Below, in pieces: positions 47,311 to 58,648 of a stretch of DNA of 64,000 nt. The DNA comes from Casuarina equisetifolia (Eukaryota; Streptophyta; Magnoliopsida; Fagales; Casuarinaceae). The stretch's first letter is position 1. The number at the start of each line of letters is the position of its first letter. Under the pieces are notes generated by a model that saw nothing but the letters and a program-made list of their open reading frames with translations, had not been told where the DNA came from and did not search any database. The translations under genes and the position numbers were made by a program. The stretch is taken from positions 13,765,583 through 13,829,582 of the forward strand of contig CM052359.1 in the NCBI GenBank assembly GCA_028551475.1. Direction: 5' to 3'.

Positions 47311-48044
47311 TTCAAAACAAGCCCACATCAATTGTGCCATCTTGCCTTTTCTTTAAACCACGCCTCTTTTAGGTCATACCTCCTTAGGCACTTCCATTGC
47401 AGCCTCTTCTAGGTTGCACCTCTCCTAGGTTGTGTTTCTCTTCAGGCATCTGCACATCATCATGGCTTCTTCCATCTAATTGTGTCCTCCACCATGAGGC
47501 CTTCAATAAAAGTAAAAATCATGGGACTTTCACAACAATTAAGATCACTCTTTGAAATCCCCAACGAAGAGTCCATCTCCCATTTAGAATTGTTGGTGCT
47601 TATCCGGAATCAACCATCGAAGTCTCAATACACCTCATCTGAATATCAATAAACTTGAAAATCCTAAACTTTTACTTCATCAATCACATAAACATAGGAG
47701 CATCACATCAACATAGGAGCATAAAAAGCTCCCCCTCAATCAACAGTTCATCAACAATATCAATAAAGTGCTCCCCTTTAAACATCAATATCTCCACTAT
47801 TCTCTGTCATCTAACGCTACAACTTTAGCCAAATGCTCAAATATAGACAAAGAGACATAGATCTGTACTTTGCAAACCTCAATCCACAACTCCAACAGTG
47901 TATTTCAGTTGATCTACTCCAATATCATCCAAAATCAAACTAGATTTAGGGAAAGAGAAAATCTCACCTCAAAACACATCAATCTGCTTCTTCAATTGCA
48001 TTCACCATGTTTGGTCCCAATCATCCACAGTCCACGCTTACCGC

Positions 48045-48125
48045 ACCACTTGTTAAAAACTAAGCTTATCTCCTATACCACTTGTTGGGATCCGAACTTG
48101 GCTCCGATACCACTTGTTGGGAGAA
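48045..48125. repeat. Threefold 32-bp repeat of the primer-site/LTR junction
   Basis: ACCACTTGTT occurs at 48045, 48077 and 48109, exactly 32 bases apart. The last is the real junction of primer site and 5' LTR; the middle one also carries the first LTR bases (TGTTGGGA) before diverging. Copy 2 shows the same arrangement at 60187, 60220 and 60252. Confidence 0.85.
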
Positions 48126-48604
48126 TTCAACAAAGTCACATCAACCACAATGAGATTGAACACACAAATATAAGAAAGTACACACCTAAACATAACAGAT
48201 TTAAGAGGTTCAGAACATCACAATGTCCTACGTCCCTGTAGTCTCTTCTCATTAGATTTTCTCATACATTCCCTTTCTTCAAATAGGTATCTTATGAATT
48301 CTCTCATCAACTAGAATCCATAAAGAGGCCTTCTTTAACAATTAGCCCCCCATGGGGACTCTCTCAACTTGCCCACTAGGTTTTTCTATACTTATCCTAT
48401 TTATAGAGAAATCCTAAAGGAATTCTAGTCGAATACCACTAGGAAAACCTACTTCCACATAAGGATAAGAATCCTAATCCAACACTACTAGGAAATCCAC
48501 TACATCTAGAAGATATTTCCTAGTTCAATAATTATATAGAGACCCCTGATTGTAATGACAATCATACCCTTTAACCTAATTGTTCCACCAATCCTAACAC
48601 TCCT

Positions 48605-49206
48605 CCAGTTCAAAAGAAAAAAGGGTTAAACTTAAAGATGAAGAAGAACAAAAAAGAAAGACCTATGAGCTTAATCGAGAGCAAAAATAGTCAATAAGTG
48701 GAGGAGACAGCAGAAATGTACAAACTAAGTTCTAGGAACAAAATTGATGATGCAAATCAAATTTTGGATCTGATAATAGCCATTCCTTAGGTCCACCTGA
48801 AAAAGATGACGATGCCATATAACTCATCCATCATATCATTAAGTCTTGGAATAGGATACCTATATTTGATGATATGTTGTTAATGGTTTTGTTGTCTATG
48901 CACATTCTAAATGAACCATCTTTCTTTGACACTAACAAGGTTGGAACCAAACATAAGCTCATATGCTCCTTTATAAACCTTTGATCCACCAGTTAATCTA
49001 CCTACCTTTGTAGCTCCGTAGCCTTTTCAAGATTGCATTTGTAGGTTGTCTTATTAGGTAAAGGTGCCTTGGAAGTAGATCTTTATGGTGCTTTATTCCT
49101 CTAAGTGGTGGTAAATTTGGTAGAAGGTCATTGGAAAATGCATTAGCAAATTCATTTAAGAGTTCTTTAATGAATGGATGCGGTTACTCACCCCCTGGCT
49201 ACAAGT
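48605..49206 (-). mobile_element. Gypsy remnant, tandem unit 1
   Basis: A minus-strand gypsy reverse-transcriptase region related to 'C'. With 46519-46553 it forms one unit of about 640 bases that is repeated directly downstream (49207-49729 plus 50288-50410). It was already present when the non-autonomous LTR element inserted. Broken fossil. Confidence 0.75.
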
Positions 49207-49728
49207 AATGCAAGAAAGAGAATGTTGCCAATGAGTCCTCCTATAGTTCGAAAGAAAAAAAGGTTAAACTTGAAAAGGAAAAAGAAACAAAAAAAGAAAG
49301 ACCTATAAGCTTAATCGAGAGCAAAAATAGTCGATAAATGGAGGAGACAATAGAAATGTGCAAACAAAGTTCCAGGAACAAAATTGGTAGTGCAAACCGA
49401 GTTTTGGATCTAATAATAGCCATTTGTTAAGTCCACTAAGAAAAAGATGGTGATGTCATATAACTCATCTAGTATGTCATCAAGTCTTGGAATAGGATAC
49501 TTATATTTGATAGTGATGTTGTTAATAGTTTTGTTGTCTACACACATTCTAAGTAACCCATCTTTCTTTGGCACCGATAGGGCGGGAACGAAATATGGGC
49601 TCATATGCTTCCTTATAAACCTTTGACCCACCAATTAATCTACTTGCCTTTATAACTCCCTAGCCTCTTCATGATTGCATTTGTAGGTTGCCTTATTAGG
49701 TAAAGGTGTCCTTAGAAGTAGATCTATA
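49207..49728 (-). mobile_element. Gypsy remnant, tandem unit 2
   Basis: The second unit has an open stretch (49634-49410) with gypsy reverse-transcriptase motifs: SVPKKDGLLRMCVDNKTINN, YPIPRLDDILDEL and VDLTNGYY. The unit is interrupted at 49729 by plastid DNA and resumes near 50288, where the sequence still aligns with unit 1. Confidence 0.8.
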
Positions 49729-50287
49729 TATTAATGATACGCAGAAAGATATTTATGTATATTTTTTCAATAAAAAAATGAAAAGAATAATGGGATTTGC
49801 GAAGTAATCGAATATTTTTTCTTTTTAATATATGCCAAATATTTTTTGGTGATTCTAATCTTTTATCTTCATAATTTATTTTGTTAGGGTTAATCTTTAT
49901 CCCTCGAGTTATAAATCCCCTTTTTTTGTCTTTTTTTATTTTTTCTATTTGATTTATGATTGTGTTTGTTCTATTAGTTAGATTTTTAATTTTTTTTTCT
50001 GTCAATGAGTAAGTTTCATAATCCAGGAATGGAATTTGACTCGGCGATTCGGGAATCGTTTTATTAGGGATTACCCAATTTGTTTCTTTTTTAGTTTCGC
50101 TCAATTCATATATTTCTATTTTTTTCAATCCAAATAATAGAATTTGGTTTATTTTGGAAAATTCTTTTATTTGGATAACCCATTTTTTTATTTCTTTTGA
50201 TACATTTAGAAATAATACACTTAGAAAAGATTTTGTTCTTTCTTTTAAAATTTTTAAAACTAAAAAAAAATTCAATTTTAATTTTTT
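49729..50287 (-). pseudogene. ycf1: Plastid ycf1 (TIC214) fragment in nuclear DNA
   Basis: About 560 very AT-rich bases encode, on the minus strand, an uninterrupted stretch of about 180 codons that I recognise as part of the plastid Ycf1/TIC214 protein: KKWVIQIKEFSKIN, FGLKKIEIYELSETKK, YSLTEKKIKNLTNRTNTI, LESPKNIWHILKRKN and LRKSHYSFHFFIEKIYINIF. Ycf1 is a plastid inner-envelope translocon component encoded only in plastid DNA. Both sides are a single gypsy remnant, which resumes after losing only a few bases, so this is plastid DNA inserted in the nucleus (a NUPT). With no promoter or start it is not expected to function. The open frame suggests a recent transfer. Confidence 0.88.
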
Positions 50288-50975
50288 TTATCCCTCTAAG
50301 TAGTAGTAAACTTAACAAAAGGCAATTGGAAAATACATCAACAAATTCATTTAAGAGTGGTTTAATAAGTGGATGTGGTTCGCCTTCACTCTCTTTCCCT
50401 TTAGCTATAGGTAATGCAAGGATGGCTTTGTGTTTCTGGATGGCTTTCTTCACTTAGGTTTCAATCATGAATAGGTTATTTGGTTCTACCTTCTACCTTA
50501 TGTTGTGTTAGGTGTATTTGTGAAGGGGTAAATGGAGTTAAAGTAATAAGTTTCTTACTAACTTTTAAAGAATAAGTGTTTTTTCTACCATTATGCTTAG
50601 CACCTTAACAACAACTGGCAAGCATCCATAGGTATAACATCATAAGTAACATGATCTACATAATGATTTCCAATGGAAAAAGTAAGACTTGCCTTGAAAC
50701 TCGAAAATGGCTCCCTTAGCTCAGACATGGCAATTTGTATGGAGAAGATGATATGATGTAGGCAAATTTAACTTCTCCACAAGAGTTGTAGAAGATATGT
50801 TAGTGTAACTCCCATTATTAATAATAACATAACACACCTTTTGATTGATTGTGCACCACATTTAAAAGATATTCTCTCTTTGCTCATCTAGTAGACTAAC
50901 ATAGGCATGCAAGGTTTTGTGAAGAATGAGCATACTTCCAAAATCAGCTTGCTCAATGATCTTATTCTCCTCAAA
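50288..50975 (-). mobile_element. Gypsy remnant, continuation toward gag
   Basis: Continues the minus-strand gypsy after the plastid insert. 50453-50380 reads HKAILALPIAKGKESEGEPH and LLNEFVDVF, the region before gypsy reverse transcriptase, and later sequence parallels the protease/gag side of element 'C' (29330-29960). It stops near 50975 where an LTR of the opposite strand begins. Confidence 0.72.
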
Positions 50976-50984
50976 ACTTGGTGC

Positions 50985-51613
50985 ACAATTGTTTCTTGAT
51001 TTTGGGCCAGAATGTGCAAACTAGGTTTTAATTTAGGCCACAAGGTGATCCAATAGGTTCAAGAAGGGTAAGGTTAAAAAACATCTCAAGGATATTTTCT
51101 AAATATCTAAGATGGCTTAAGGTTTCATAATTAATGTTAAAGGTTTCCTAAATAGTCATCAAGTCCTTAATTTTCTAAGGTTTGTTCACTGTTTAAGCTT
51201 ATCTCCTTTTGTATAGTTTTCCTTAGGTGCCCAAATAGCTTATTTATCTTGGGTTTTCATAATTGTTAAGATCCTTAAGGTTAGGTTTAGTTTCCTATTT
51301 AAAAGAAGAATTATTTTAGTTGTAAGCAAACTTTCTTTTTTCTATAAAGAATAGAAAACCCTTAGTTATTTTTTTAACTTTTATTTCCTTTATCCAATTC
51401 TTGTCAAAGATTGGTGATGGAACACCTCCTTAGCTGGTATCGCCACCTTTACATCTCAGAGTTTATTTTGATGATATTTTATTTTTTTTTCCTTTTTCTT
51501 CTTCTTACCTAAACATATCCCTCCTCACTAAAAAAAACTCTAAAAACCTAGAAAAATGACAACCCTTCCTTAACATCATACAAAGCTCATTTAATCTTGC
51601 CATTAGATTTGCA
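50985..51613 (+). repeat. Gypsy 'F' 5' LTR, 5' end lost
   Basis: Aligns in reverse complement with gypsy 'C' LTRs (TTTTCTATAAAGAATAGAAA near 51340, AAGGTTAGGTTTAGTTTCCT near 51280). It ends TTAGATTTGCA just before the primer site. The expected TGTAGGAGCAAC start is missing, so the LTR is truncated where it meets the neighbouring minus-strand remnant. Confidence 0.75.
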
Positions 51614-53800
51614 TTAAGTGGTATTAGAGCCCTAAGTTTTTTTTTTTTTTTTTCGAATGAGCTCTCCCAAGATGTCTAATCCTAGTGGTACTTCTTCCCC
51701 AATTCCACCATGGGAGGTTGCAAACAAGTTGTTATCACTTAAGTTGATTGAGGTGAAAGAGCAACTGGTTGATGTCCTCCAAATCTTAAAAGACCAAGCC
51801 TTTTGCTAGGGCCCCTAAGGCAATCAAGATGAAGATCATGTAGATTCTGGCAATAATGGAAGTGAGAGAAGGAGAAGACTAGATGATGATCATAGCATAC
51901 ATGTAGAAATCCTAGAATTTAAAGGTACTGTTGAACTCAATGATTTTGTTGATTAGCTATGTTATATTGAAAAGGTGTTTAACTTGAAAGAGTACAATGA
52001 TTAAAAGAAGTATAAAGTCATTGTTCTTCAACTTAAAGAATATGCTTCTTTGTAATGGGAAAATCTTAAGAAACAAAAAGATTGAGATGGTAAGGAAAAG
52101 GTTTGATCATGGGAGAAATTGAGGAAGCTACTCAAAAAGCAATTTTTACCCAAAAATTACAAGCAAGACTTCTATCTCAAAATACATGCTTTTAGACAAG
52201 ATGATAGGATTGTGGAGTACATCAAGGAATTCAAAACACTCATGATGACGTGTGAGGTACCAAATCCCAAGGAGACCACTATAGCACAGTTTCTTTAGGC
52301 CTTAAAGCTTGAGATATCTAACATTGCTTAATTGCAATCATATTGTTCTTTTGATGATGTTTGCAAGCTAGATATCAAAATGGAGAGGCAAAGCAAGACC
52401 CTAAAGAGCACTAGATCTAAGCCTTTTAGCAAGGAGGGCTCAAGGTCTTATGTTAGATGGACCACCTTCTACAAGGATCCCTTATCCTTCAATACACCTG
52501 AGATTGCCAACAAGGAAAAAGGTAAAGAAAAGGTTGGGGAAACTTCAAAGGCAAAACTTAATTTTACAAAGCAAGATCCAAAGGAGTGAAAGTGCTTTAA
52601 GTGCTAAGGATATAGCCATATACATGCTAAATGTCCAAACAAGAGTATGATGATCATGAAAGACATTGAAGAGATTGATGAAGCCTAGTATAAAAAGAAA
52701 TATAATGATGTTGAGACTATGGTTAAACTAGAGTAGGAGAATGAGATCATTGAGCAAGCTAATTTTGGAAGTATGTTTATTCTTCGTAAAGCCTTGTATG
52801 CCCATGTTAGTCCACCAGGTGAGCAAAGGGAGAACATCTTCCAAACTAGGTGCATAATCAATTGAAAGGTATGTTATGTTATTATTGATAATGGGAGTTG
52901 CACTAACATAGCTTTTACAACTCTTGTAGAGAAGTTAAATTTTCCTACATTAGATTATTCCATTAATGCAAACTACAATGGTTGAGCTAAGGGAGTCATC
53001 TTCAAGTTTCAAGGCAAGTTCTACTTACTTTTTTTATTGGAAACCATTATGTAGATTAGGTTACTTGTGATGTTATACTTATGAATGCTTGCCATATATT
53101 GTTGGGAAGGCCACAGAAATATGGTAAGGGTGCTAAGTATAATAGTAGATAGAATACTTATTCCTTCAAAGTTAGTGAGAAACTTATTACTTTAACTTCA
53201 CTTAGCCCCTCATAAATACACCAAATGCCACATAGTTATAAGGTAGCAAAAATAACCTATTCTTGAGTGAAACCCAAGTGGAGAAGGCATCCATAAATAC
53301 AAACCCATCTTTGCATTACTTGTAGTTGGGGGAAAAAAGAGTGAGGGGGTGAATGAACCATATCCACTTATTAAGCCACTTTTAAATGAATTTGTTGATG
53401 TATTTCCTAATAAGTTTTCATCGAGTTTACCACCACTTAGAGGGATAAAGCACCATATAGATCTACTTCCAGGGGCACCCTTACCAATAAGGTAGTCTAC
53501 ATATACAATCTTGAAGAGGCTAGGGAGCTACAAAGGTAAGTAGGTGAATTGGTAGGCTGAGGGTTTTTAAGGGAAATTATAAGCCTATGTTTGGTTTCAG
53601 CCCTATTGATGCCAAAAAAAGATGGTTCATTTAGAATGTGTGTAGAAAACAAAGCCAAGACTTGATGACATGCTATATTAGGTACATGGCGCCATCATCT
53701 TCTCCAAGGTGGACCTAAGGACGGTTATCATCATATTTGGATGAGAGATTGAGATGAATGAAAGATAGCCTTTAAAATAAAAAAGGGTTTGTATAAGTAG

Positions 53801-54422
53801 ATGGTCATGCCATTCAATCTTTCTAATGCCCCTAACTTCTTCATGCGACTAATGAATAAGTTACTTCACCCCTTTCTTGGTAAATTTGTTGTGGTTTATT
53901 TTGATGATATTCTTATTTATAATAGATGTGAAGGAGACCACTTAGATCACTTGAGTAAAGTATTTGATGCATTAAGGAAGCAAAAACTTTATGCCAAGTT
54001 GCAAAAGTGTAAATTTTTTATCCTTTAGTGTTGTGTTCCTTAGATATGTGGTTTCCAAGGATGAAATTATGGTTGGTCAATCCAAGGTCGAAGTAATTAA
54101 GTCTTGGCCCCAACCTAGTTCCATTACTAAAGTAAAGAGTTTTCATGGCTTGGTTTCATGCTACCATCAATTTGTCTCCAATTTCAACACTGTTATGGCT
54201 TCCATTACTAAATGTATAAAGAGAAGTGTTTTTGAGTGGAGTAAGAAAGTAAATGAAGCTTTAAGGATAATTAAACAAAAGTTGTGTGAAACTCAAGTTC
54301 TTGAATTACCAAACTTTGATAAGGTCTGTAAAGTTAAATGTGATGCTAATGGTGTTGGTATAGATGCTAACCTCATTCAAGCCAATAGGCCATTAGCTTA
54401 TTTTAGTGAGAAGCTTAATTAA
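53801..54422 (+). pseudogene. Gypsy 'F' reverse transcriptase and RNase H region
   Basis: Two open stretches carry the second half of gypsy reverse transcriptase: VMPFNLSNAPNFFMRLMNKL, VYFDDILIYNRCEGDHLDHL and FDALRKQKLYAKLQKCKFF. They are followed by the connection domain (VGQSKVEVIKSWPQP) and RNase H start (CDANGVGIDANLIQANRPLA). Part of a broken element. Confidence 0.85.
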
Positions 54423-56184
54423 TGCAAGAGGAATTAATCCATTTATGATAAGGAGTTTTATACAATCATGATGGCTTTAGATCATTGGAGTTATACAAGA
54501 TAATGGCTTTAGATCATTGGACCTAGGTAGTTTGTTCTACATTTAGATATCAACCTTTAAAGTTCTTAAATGGCCAACGCAATCTCAACCCGAGGCATGC
54601 AAAATGAGTAGAATTTCTTTAATACTTTTCATTTATTTCACATTATAAACTAGGTGTAGCTAATGTTGTTTCATATGAATTATTGAGAAGGTACTCCTTA
54701 CTTACTACTATGGATGCTAAAATATTTAGTTTTCAATTTATGAAGGAACACTATCTTAAGGATGTAGATGAGTCCTTACTCATGGCAGAATGTGCAAAGG
54801 GTATCAATGGAGATTATGTGGTCCATGAAGGGTTTCTTTTCAATGGAAACCGGTTATGTGTTCCAAAGGTTCCTTTAAAGAATCACTAGTAAGGGAAACA
54901 CACAACAAAGGACTAACTAGTCATTTCAAGATTCACAAGACCTTGGAGATTCTTAAGGAACACTTTTATTGGCCAAAGATGTAAGGAGATGTCCAAGCTA
55001 TCATTTTCAAACGTGAGGGTGAAGAGTCATTTCAAATTAGGGCATTACATCCCTTTGCTAGTTACAAACAAACTTAGGAAGATCTAAGCATGATTTCATT
55101 ATGGCATTCCTAAGAACTCAAAAAAGGAAGGACTCCATCATATTGGTAATAGATCAGTTTTCTAAAATGGCACATTTCACCCCATGCCATAAGACTGGTG
55201 ATGCCTCAAAGGTTGCTAATTTGTTCTTCAAAGAGATTGTGAAATTGCATGGAATTCCTAGGACTATTATGGTAGAGGCCTTAAAAAAGTGTTTATGATT
55301 GCAATCCCATCTTCACTAGCCTAATTTGGAGGGAATTATTTAATCTACAGGGGACTTGTTTAAATTACTCAACAACCTACCATCCTTAGTAGATTGGCAA
55401 ACAAAAGTAGTAAACAAAGTCTAGAAATGTACTTAAGACGTTTTACAATGGATCAACCTAAGAATTGGCTTAAGTGGCTTCTTTAGGCTGAGTTATGATA
55501 CAATACTCACGTACATGGATCTTCAAGTAAAAGCCCTTATGAACTAGGTGTATGGTAAACCACCACCCACCTTATTGGACTATATTCCAAGAGCCAGATC
55601 AATAGAGGAAAAGGAAAAAAAAAGTAGTAGAGCATGATAAAATTCTTAAGTTATTGAGACAAAAATTTGCTAAATCCTAAAGCCATAAGAAAAGGGTCTA
55701 TATGATAAAGGGCACATTGGTAGAGAGTCTCAAATGGGGGACTTATTGTTCTTGAAGATGCAACTTGACTGCCAACTTTAAATAAGCATGAAGCACCATA
55801 TAAAACTCACCTCTTGCTATTTTGGACCTTTGAAGGTGCTAGAGAGGATAAGGACCCTTACTTATTAATTAAAGCTCCCAAATCACTCTAAGATTCACCA
55901 AGTGTGTTATATGCTAATGCTCAAGAAGTGTCTAGGCCAAGGTGTTCAAGTACAACAAAAGCTACTCCAATACATAGAGCTAGAAGGAATGTTGGCTCCA
56001 CAAACCCAAGCCATCATAGACAAAAGAGTTCACAAGAAAGAAAAGTAAGTGTTAGTGTTATGGAGAGGCCTAATAGTGGTAGATGCTATGTGGGAACCAA
56101 TGGAGTAGTTCTACGTGAGGCATCCAAAATTTCAACCTTATAGGCAAGGTCTCTAGTTAAGGAGGGAGAAGTTCTTGGAAGCTT

Positions 56185-56611
56185 CCTATTTTGTGGTAGT
56201 GTTATGTTACTGTATGGACCTTTATTACGTTGTTTGTGTACTATTTTTATGAACTGGGCTTATGTTTGTGTAGGGACCAAAGGCAATGTTGCTATTTTGA
56301 TAAAACTATTAAGGGTACTTTGGGGCAAGGGGACTATGTCATCTCCAAAAAAGGGAGAGCAATCTTATAGATGATTATTCTGAAATCCCTAAGAAAGTGC
56401 TTATAAAAATTTTCATGTGTTAAGGTGCTATGTCTATAAATTGATGCAAAGATGCCATATTCCTTTAGATATGGAGTGTTGTTGTTGTGTGTGGATTTTT
56501 CCTTCGATAATCATGGCCAAGAAGAATAAGAAAAGTAAGCTAGATTGAAGCCTTGATCATCAACTGTAGTTGCTCCATTTGTTAAGGTTATTTGTAGATC
56601 ATGATTGTGAC
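56185..56611 (+). repeat. Dispersed repeat, copy 2 (about 427 bp)
   Basis: Matches 45911-46325 in the same orientation. It starts shortly after the purine-rich tract AAGGAGGGAGAAG that ends gypsy 'F', so it could be that element's 3' LTR or 3' end, although it does not resemble the 'F' 5' LTR. The mismatch suggests recombination between two gypsy families. Confidence 0.7.
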
Positions 56612-57874
56612 ATGAGGTTTACTAAAAATAATTTTTTTTTAATAATTTCAATACTAACTAATTTTTAATTTTGAATAAACATAAAATATAATTTAGATGA
56701 TATGAAATACTTTTCATACTAGTCTTATCATGTTGTCTTATAATGACCATAAATTGTTAGCTTCATTACATGAATAATACCTCTTGCTAAATTTGGACTT
56801 CAACACTAGTTTTAAAAAAAATTATATATTTTTTGCAAATTGGTTTATAAGGAAAGATATGTATTCCATTTTAAATTGTTTTATTAATTATGATTCAGAA
56901 AATATGAATATTTTTCATGCTATTCTTGACATATAATTTACAACAAAAATATTTCATAAAATTTTAAGAATTTACTCATGCTTTTAAATTAAAATGAAAA
57001 TAAGTATATTTATTCACATAAGACATGAGGTATTTACTTTTAGTGCAAGTTTTAGCCCTAATAGCTTATAGTTGTAAAATTAAAAACCCCTTTTGACTTA
57101 ATATTACGGCTATAATGTCATTGTTGTCTCATTTAAATGATCACATGAAAGTTTTCTTCTTCTTCCTCTTCTTTTTCTTTTTCTTTTTTTTTTTGGCTAA
57201 GATAATGATAAAATTTCTCCTATTACTTGTATGTGATGCATTAAAAGGTGTGCATAATATCCTATATTCTATTTTTTTTTAAATGGAAAGCATGTTTCCT
57301 CTTTACAAATTAGTTTGTAAATAAACAATGAACTTTTATGACATAGTATTAGAGTGTAGTTGGTGCATGCTAGGTGAGAGGATGGCGGTGACTAGCAAGC
57401 TCGTGGCTGCCATTATTTTACTAATTTTAAGGAATAGAGAATGCATTCTTACTATCAATTTAAGTTTTTGACATAATGATAATGTTTGAGATCTTAACAA
57501 GTGATATTGGAGAAGCCACGGGTTTTCAAACCACTACACCAACAAGATGGGTGGCCAACAAACCTATTAGCATTCCTATTGAGGTGTTGTTAAAGAATAA
57601 AGAATGCATCCTTACCATAAATACAAAACCCTTATAACAAAATTCTTCACTCAAGTTGTGTTAGGAATGGAATTGAAAGTGTTTCAAATTGCTTAAATTT
57701 TATTTAAAAAATTTATGTATCATAAAATATAAGTACCTTGAATGGAGGTGTGTTGAAGTTAGATGTCAAACTTAAAAAACCTTTTGGTTTTTAACAATAT
57801 GGGTTGTGGAATGAATTACATGATTGCTCACATGATTTTGATTAAGTTTAAGATAATTAAACTTGACACCATAA
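56612..57874. other. AT-rich spacer, no gene seen
   Basis: Long AT-rich sequence with poly-T and poly-A runs and no recognised coding region or paired repeat on either strand. Confidence 0.55.
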
Positions 57875-57928
57875 ATTATTATTATTATTATTGTTATTAT
57901 GATTATTATGATTATTATGATTATTATG

Positions 57929-57990
<62 letters not shown>

Positions 57991-58018
57991 GATGATGATG
58001 ATTATTATTATTATTATG

Positions 58019-58050
<32 letters not shown>

Positions 58051-58147
58051 GATTATTATTATTATTATTATTATTATTATGATTATTATTATGATTATTA
58101 TGATTATTATTATTATTATCATTATTCTTATTATGATTATTATTATG

Positions 58148-58194
<47 letters not shown>

Positions 58195-58206
58195 GGTTAT
58201 TATTAT
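57875..58206. repeat. ATT trinucleotide microsatellite, 332 bp
   Basis: An almost pure ATT array of about 110 units with interspersed ATG units (GATTATTAT blocks) and a few single variants. It is open in several frames (poly-Tyr, poly-Ile, poly-Asn) simply because the array lacks stops; no gene is implied. Such length makes it very likely to vary in copy number. Confidence 0.97.
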
Positions 58207-58539
58207 GGTGGGTTACTAACGAACTTAACCATAGCAAGAGGTTCCCCCAACGAAATAGATTCATCAATTCTTTCAAACCAAATGGCCGCCCTTTTCACAG
58301 AAGTTTTGAACCCTTTTCGGATTTATCCATTTGAAACAAAGTTATCAGGCAGACTAAATGATTTTCATAAAATTGATGATATTATGGTTCAATCAAGTGG
58401 TAACAAGTGTAGCATTAATTGCTTTCCGACTTACTCCCAATCTATATCACAAAAAACAGGAATAGTTAAGGGATAAATTGCTAGGAAAGGTGCAAGGGTA
58501 ATGCTGTCGTTTAGGATTCCCATGACAATGGATGTAATT

Positions 58540-58648
58540 AAAAAGGGTAGCTACGGGGAATTAACAAACTGAATCCCTATAAATACACTCAACCCAAAGT
58601 CCATTTATCATTCTTCTAACTCATTTGATGTCCTTCACTTCTCTGTCT
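58540..58648 (+). promoter_or_regulatory. Promoter-like TATA region with CT-rich leader
   Basis: TATAAATA at 58578-58585 is followed after about 30 bases by CCATTTATCATTC and then a CT-rich leader that continues after the inserted LTR element at 60749 (TGTCTCTCTTTCTGCTTCTC). The spacing is that of a plant core promoter. No recognisable gene follows; it could belong to a decayed retroelement LTR. Confidence 0.35.

Larger units (their letters stand above)
46554..48599 (-). mobile_element. Non-autonomous LTR element, copy 1 (2.05 kb)
   Basis: LTRs of 487 and 485 bp (46554-47040, 48115-48599) start TGTTGRGAGAATTCAACA and end CCACCAATCCTAACA. The interior of 1074 bases has no gag or pol. Beside the left LTR lies ATCTCCCCCTTGG (minus strand: CCAAGGGGGAGAT, a polypurine tract); beside the right LTR lies the complement of TGGTATCGGAGCC, an initiator-Met primer site. 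So it reads on the minus strand and looks structurally whole but codes for nothing, like LARD/TRIM elements. The ends and purine tract suggest copia partners. The LTRs differ by roughly 6-7 percent by eye over 250 bases. Confidence 0.9.
50985..56175 (+). mobile_element. Ty3/gypsy element 'F', 5' LTR and gag-pol, decayed
   Basis: A partial 5' LTR (about 50985-51613, same family as 'C') is followed by primer site TGGTATTAGAGCC at 51619. Gag starts at 51658 (MSSPKMSNPSGTSSPIP) with a zinc knuckle near 52590. Reverse transcriptase (PNFFMRLMNKLLHPFLGKFV, VVYFDDILIYNR) is at 53800-54030, RNase H near 54330 (VKCDANGVGIDANLIQ), and integrase near 55110 ([16 protein letters not shown]). The order is normal gypsy. 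It is a close relative of 'C' in opposite orientation, is broken many times, and ends in a purine-rich tract near 56157. Confidence 0.82.

Noticed and set aside
57763-58476. Long open frames of poly-Tyr, poly-Ile and poly-Asn on both strands
   Set aside because: They are translations of the ATT microsatellite, which lacks stop codons in several frames; flanking residues show no domain.
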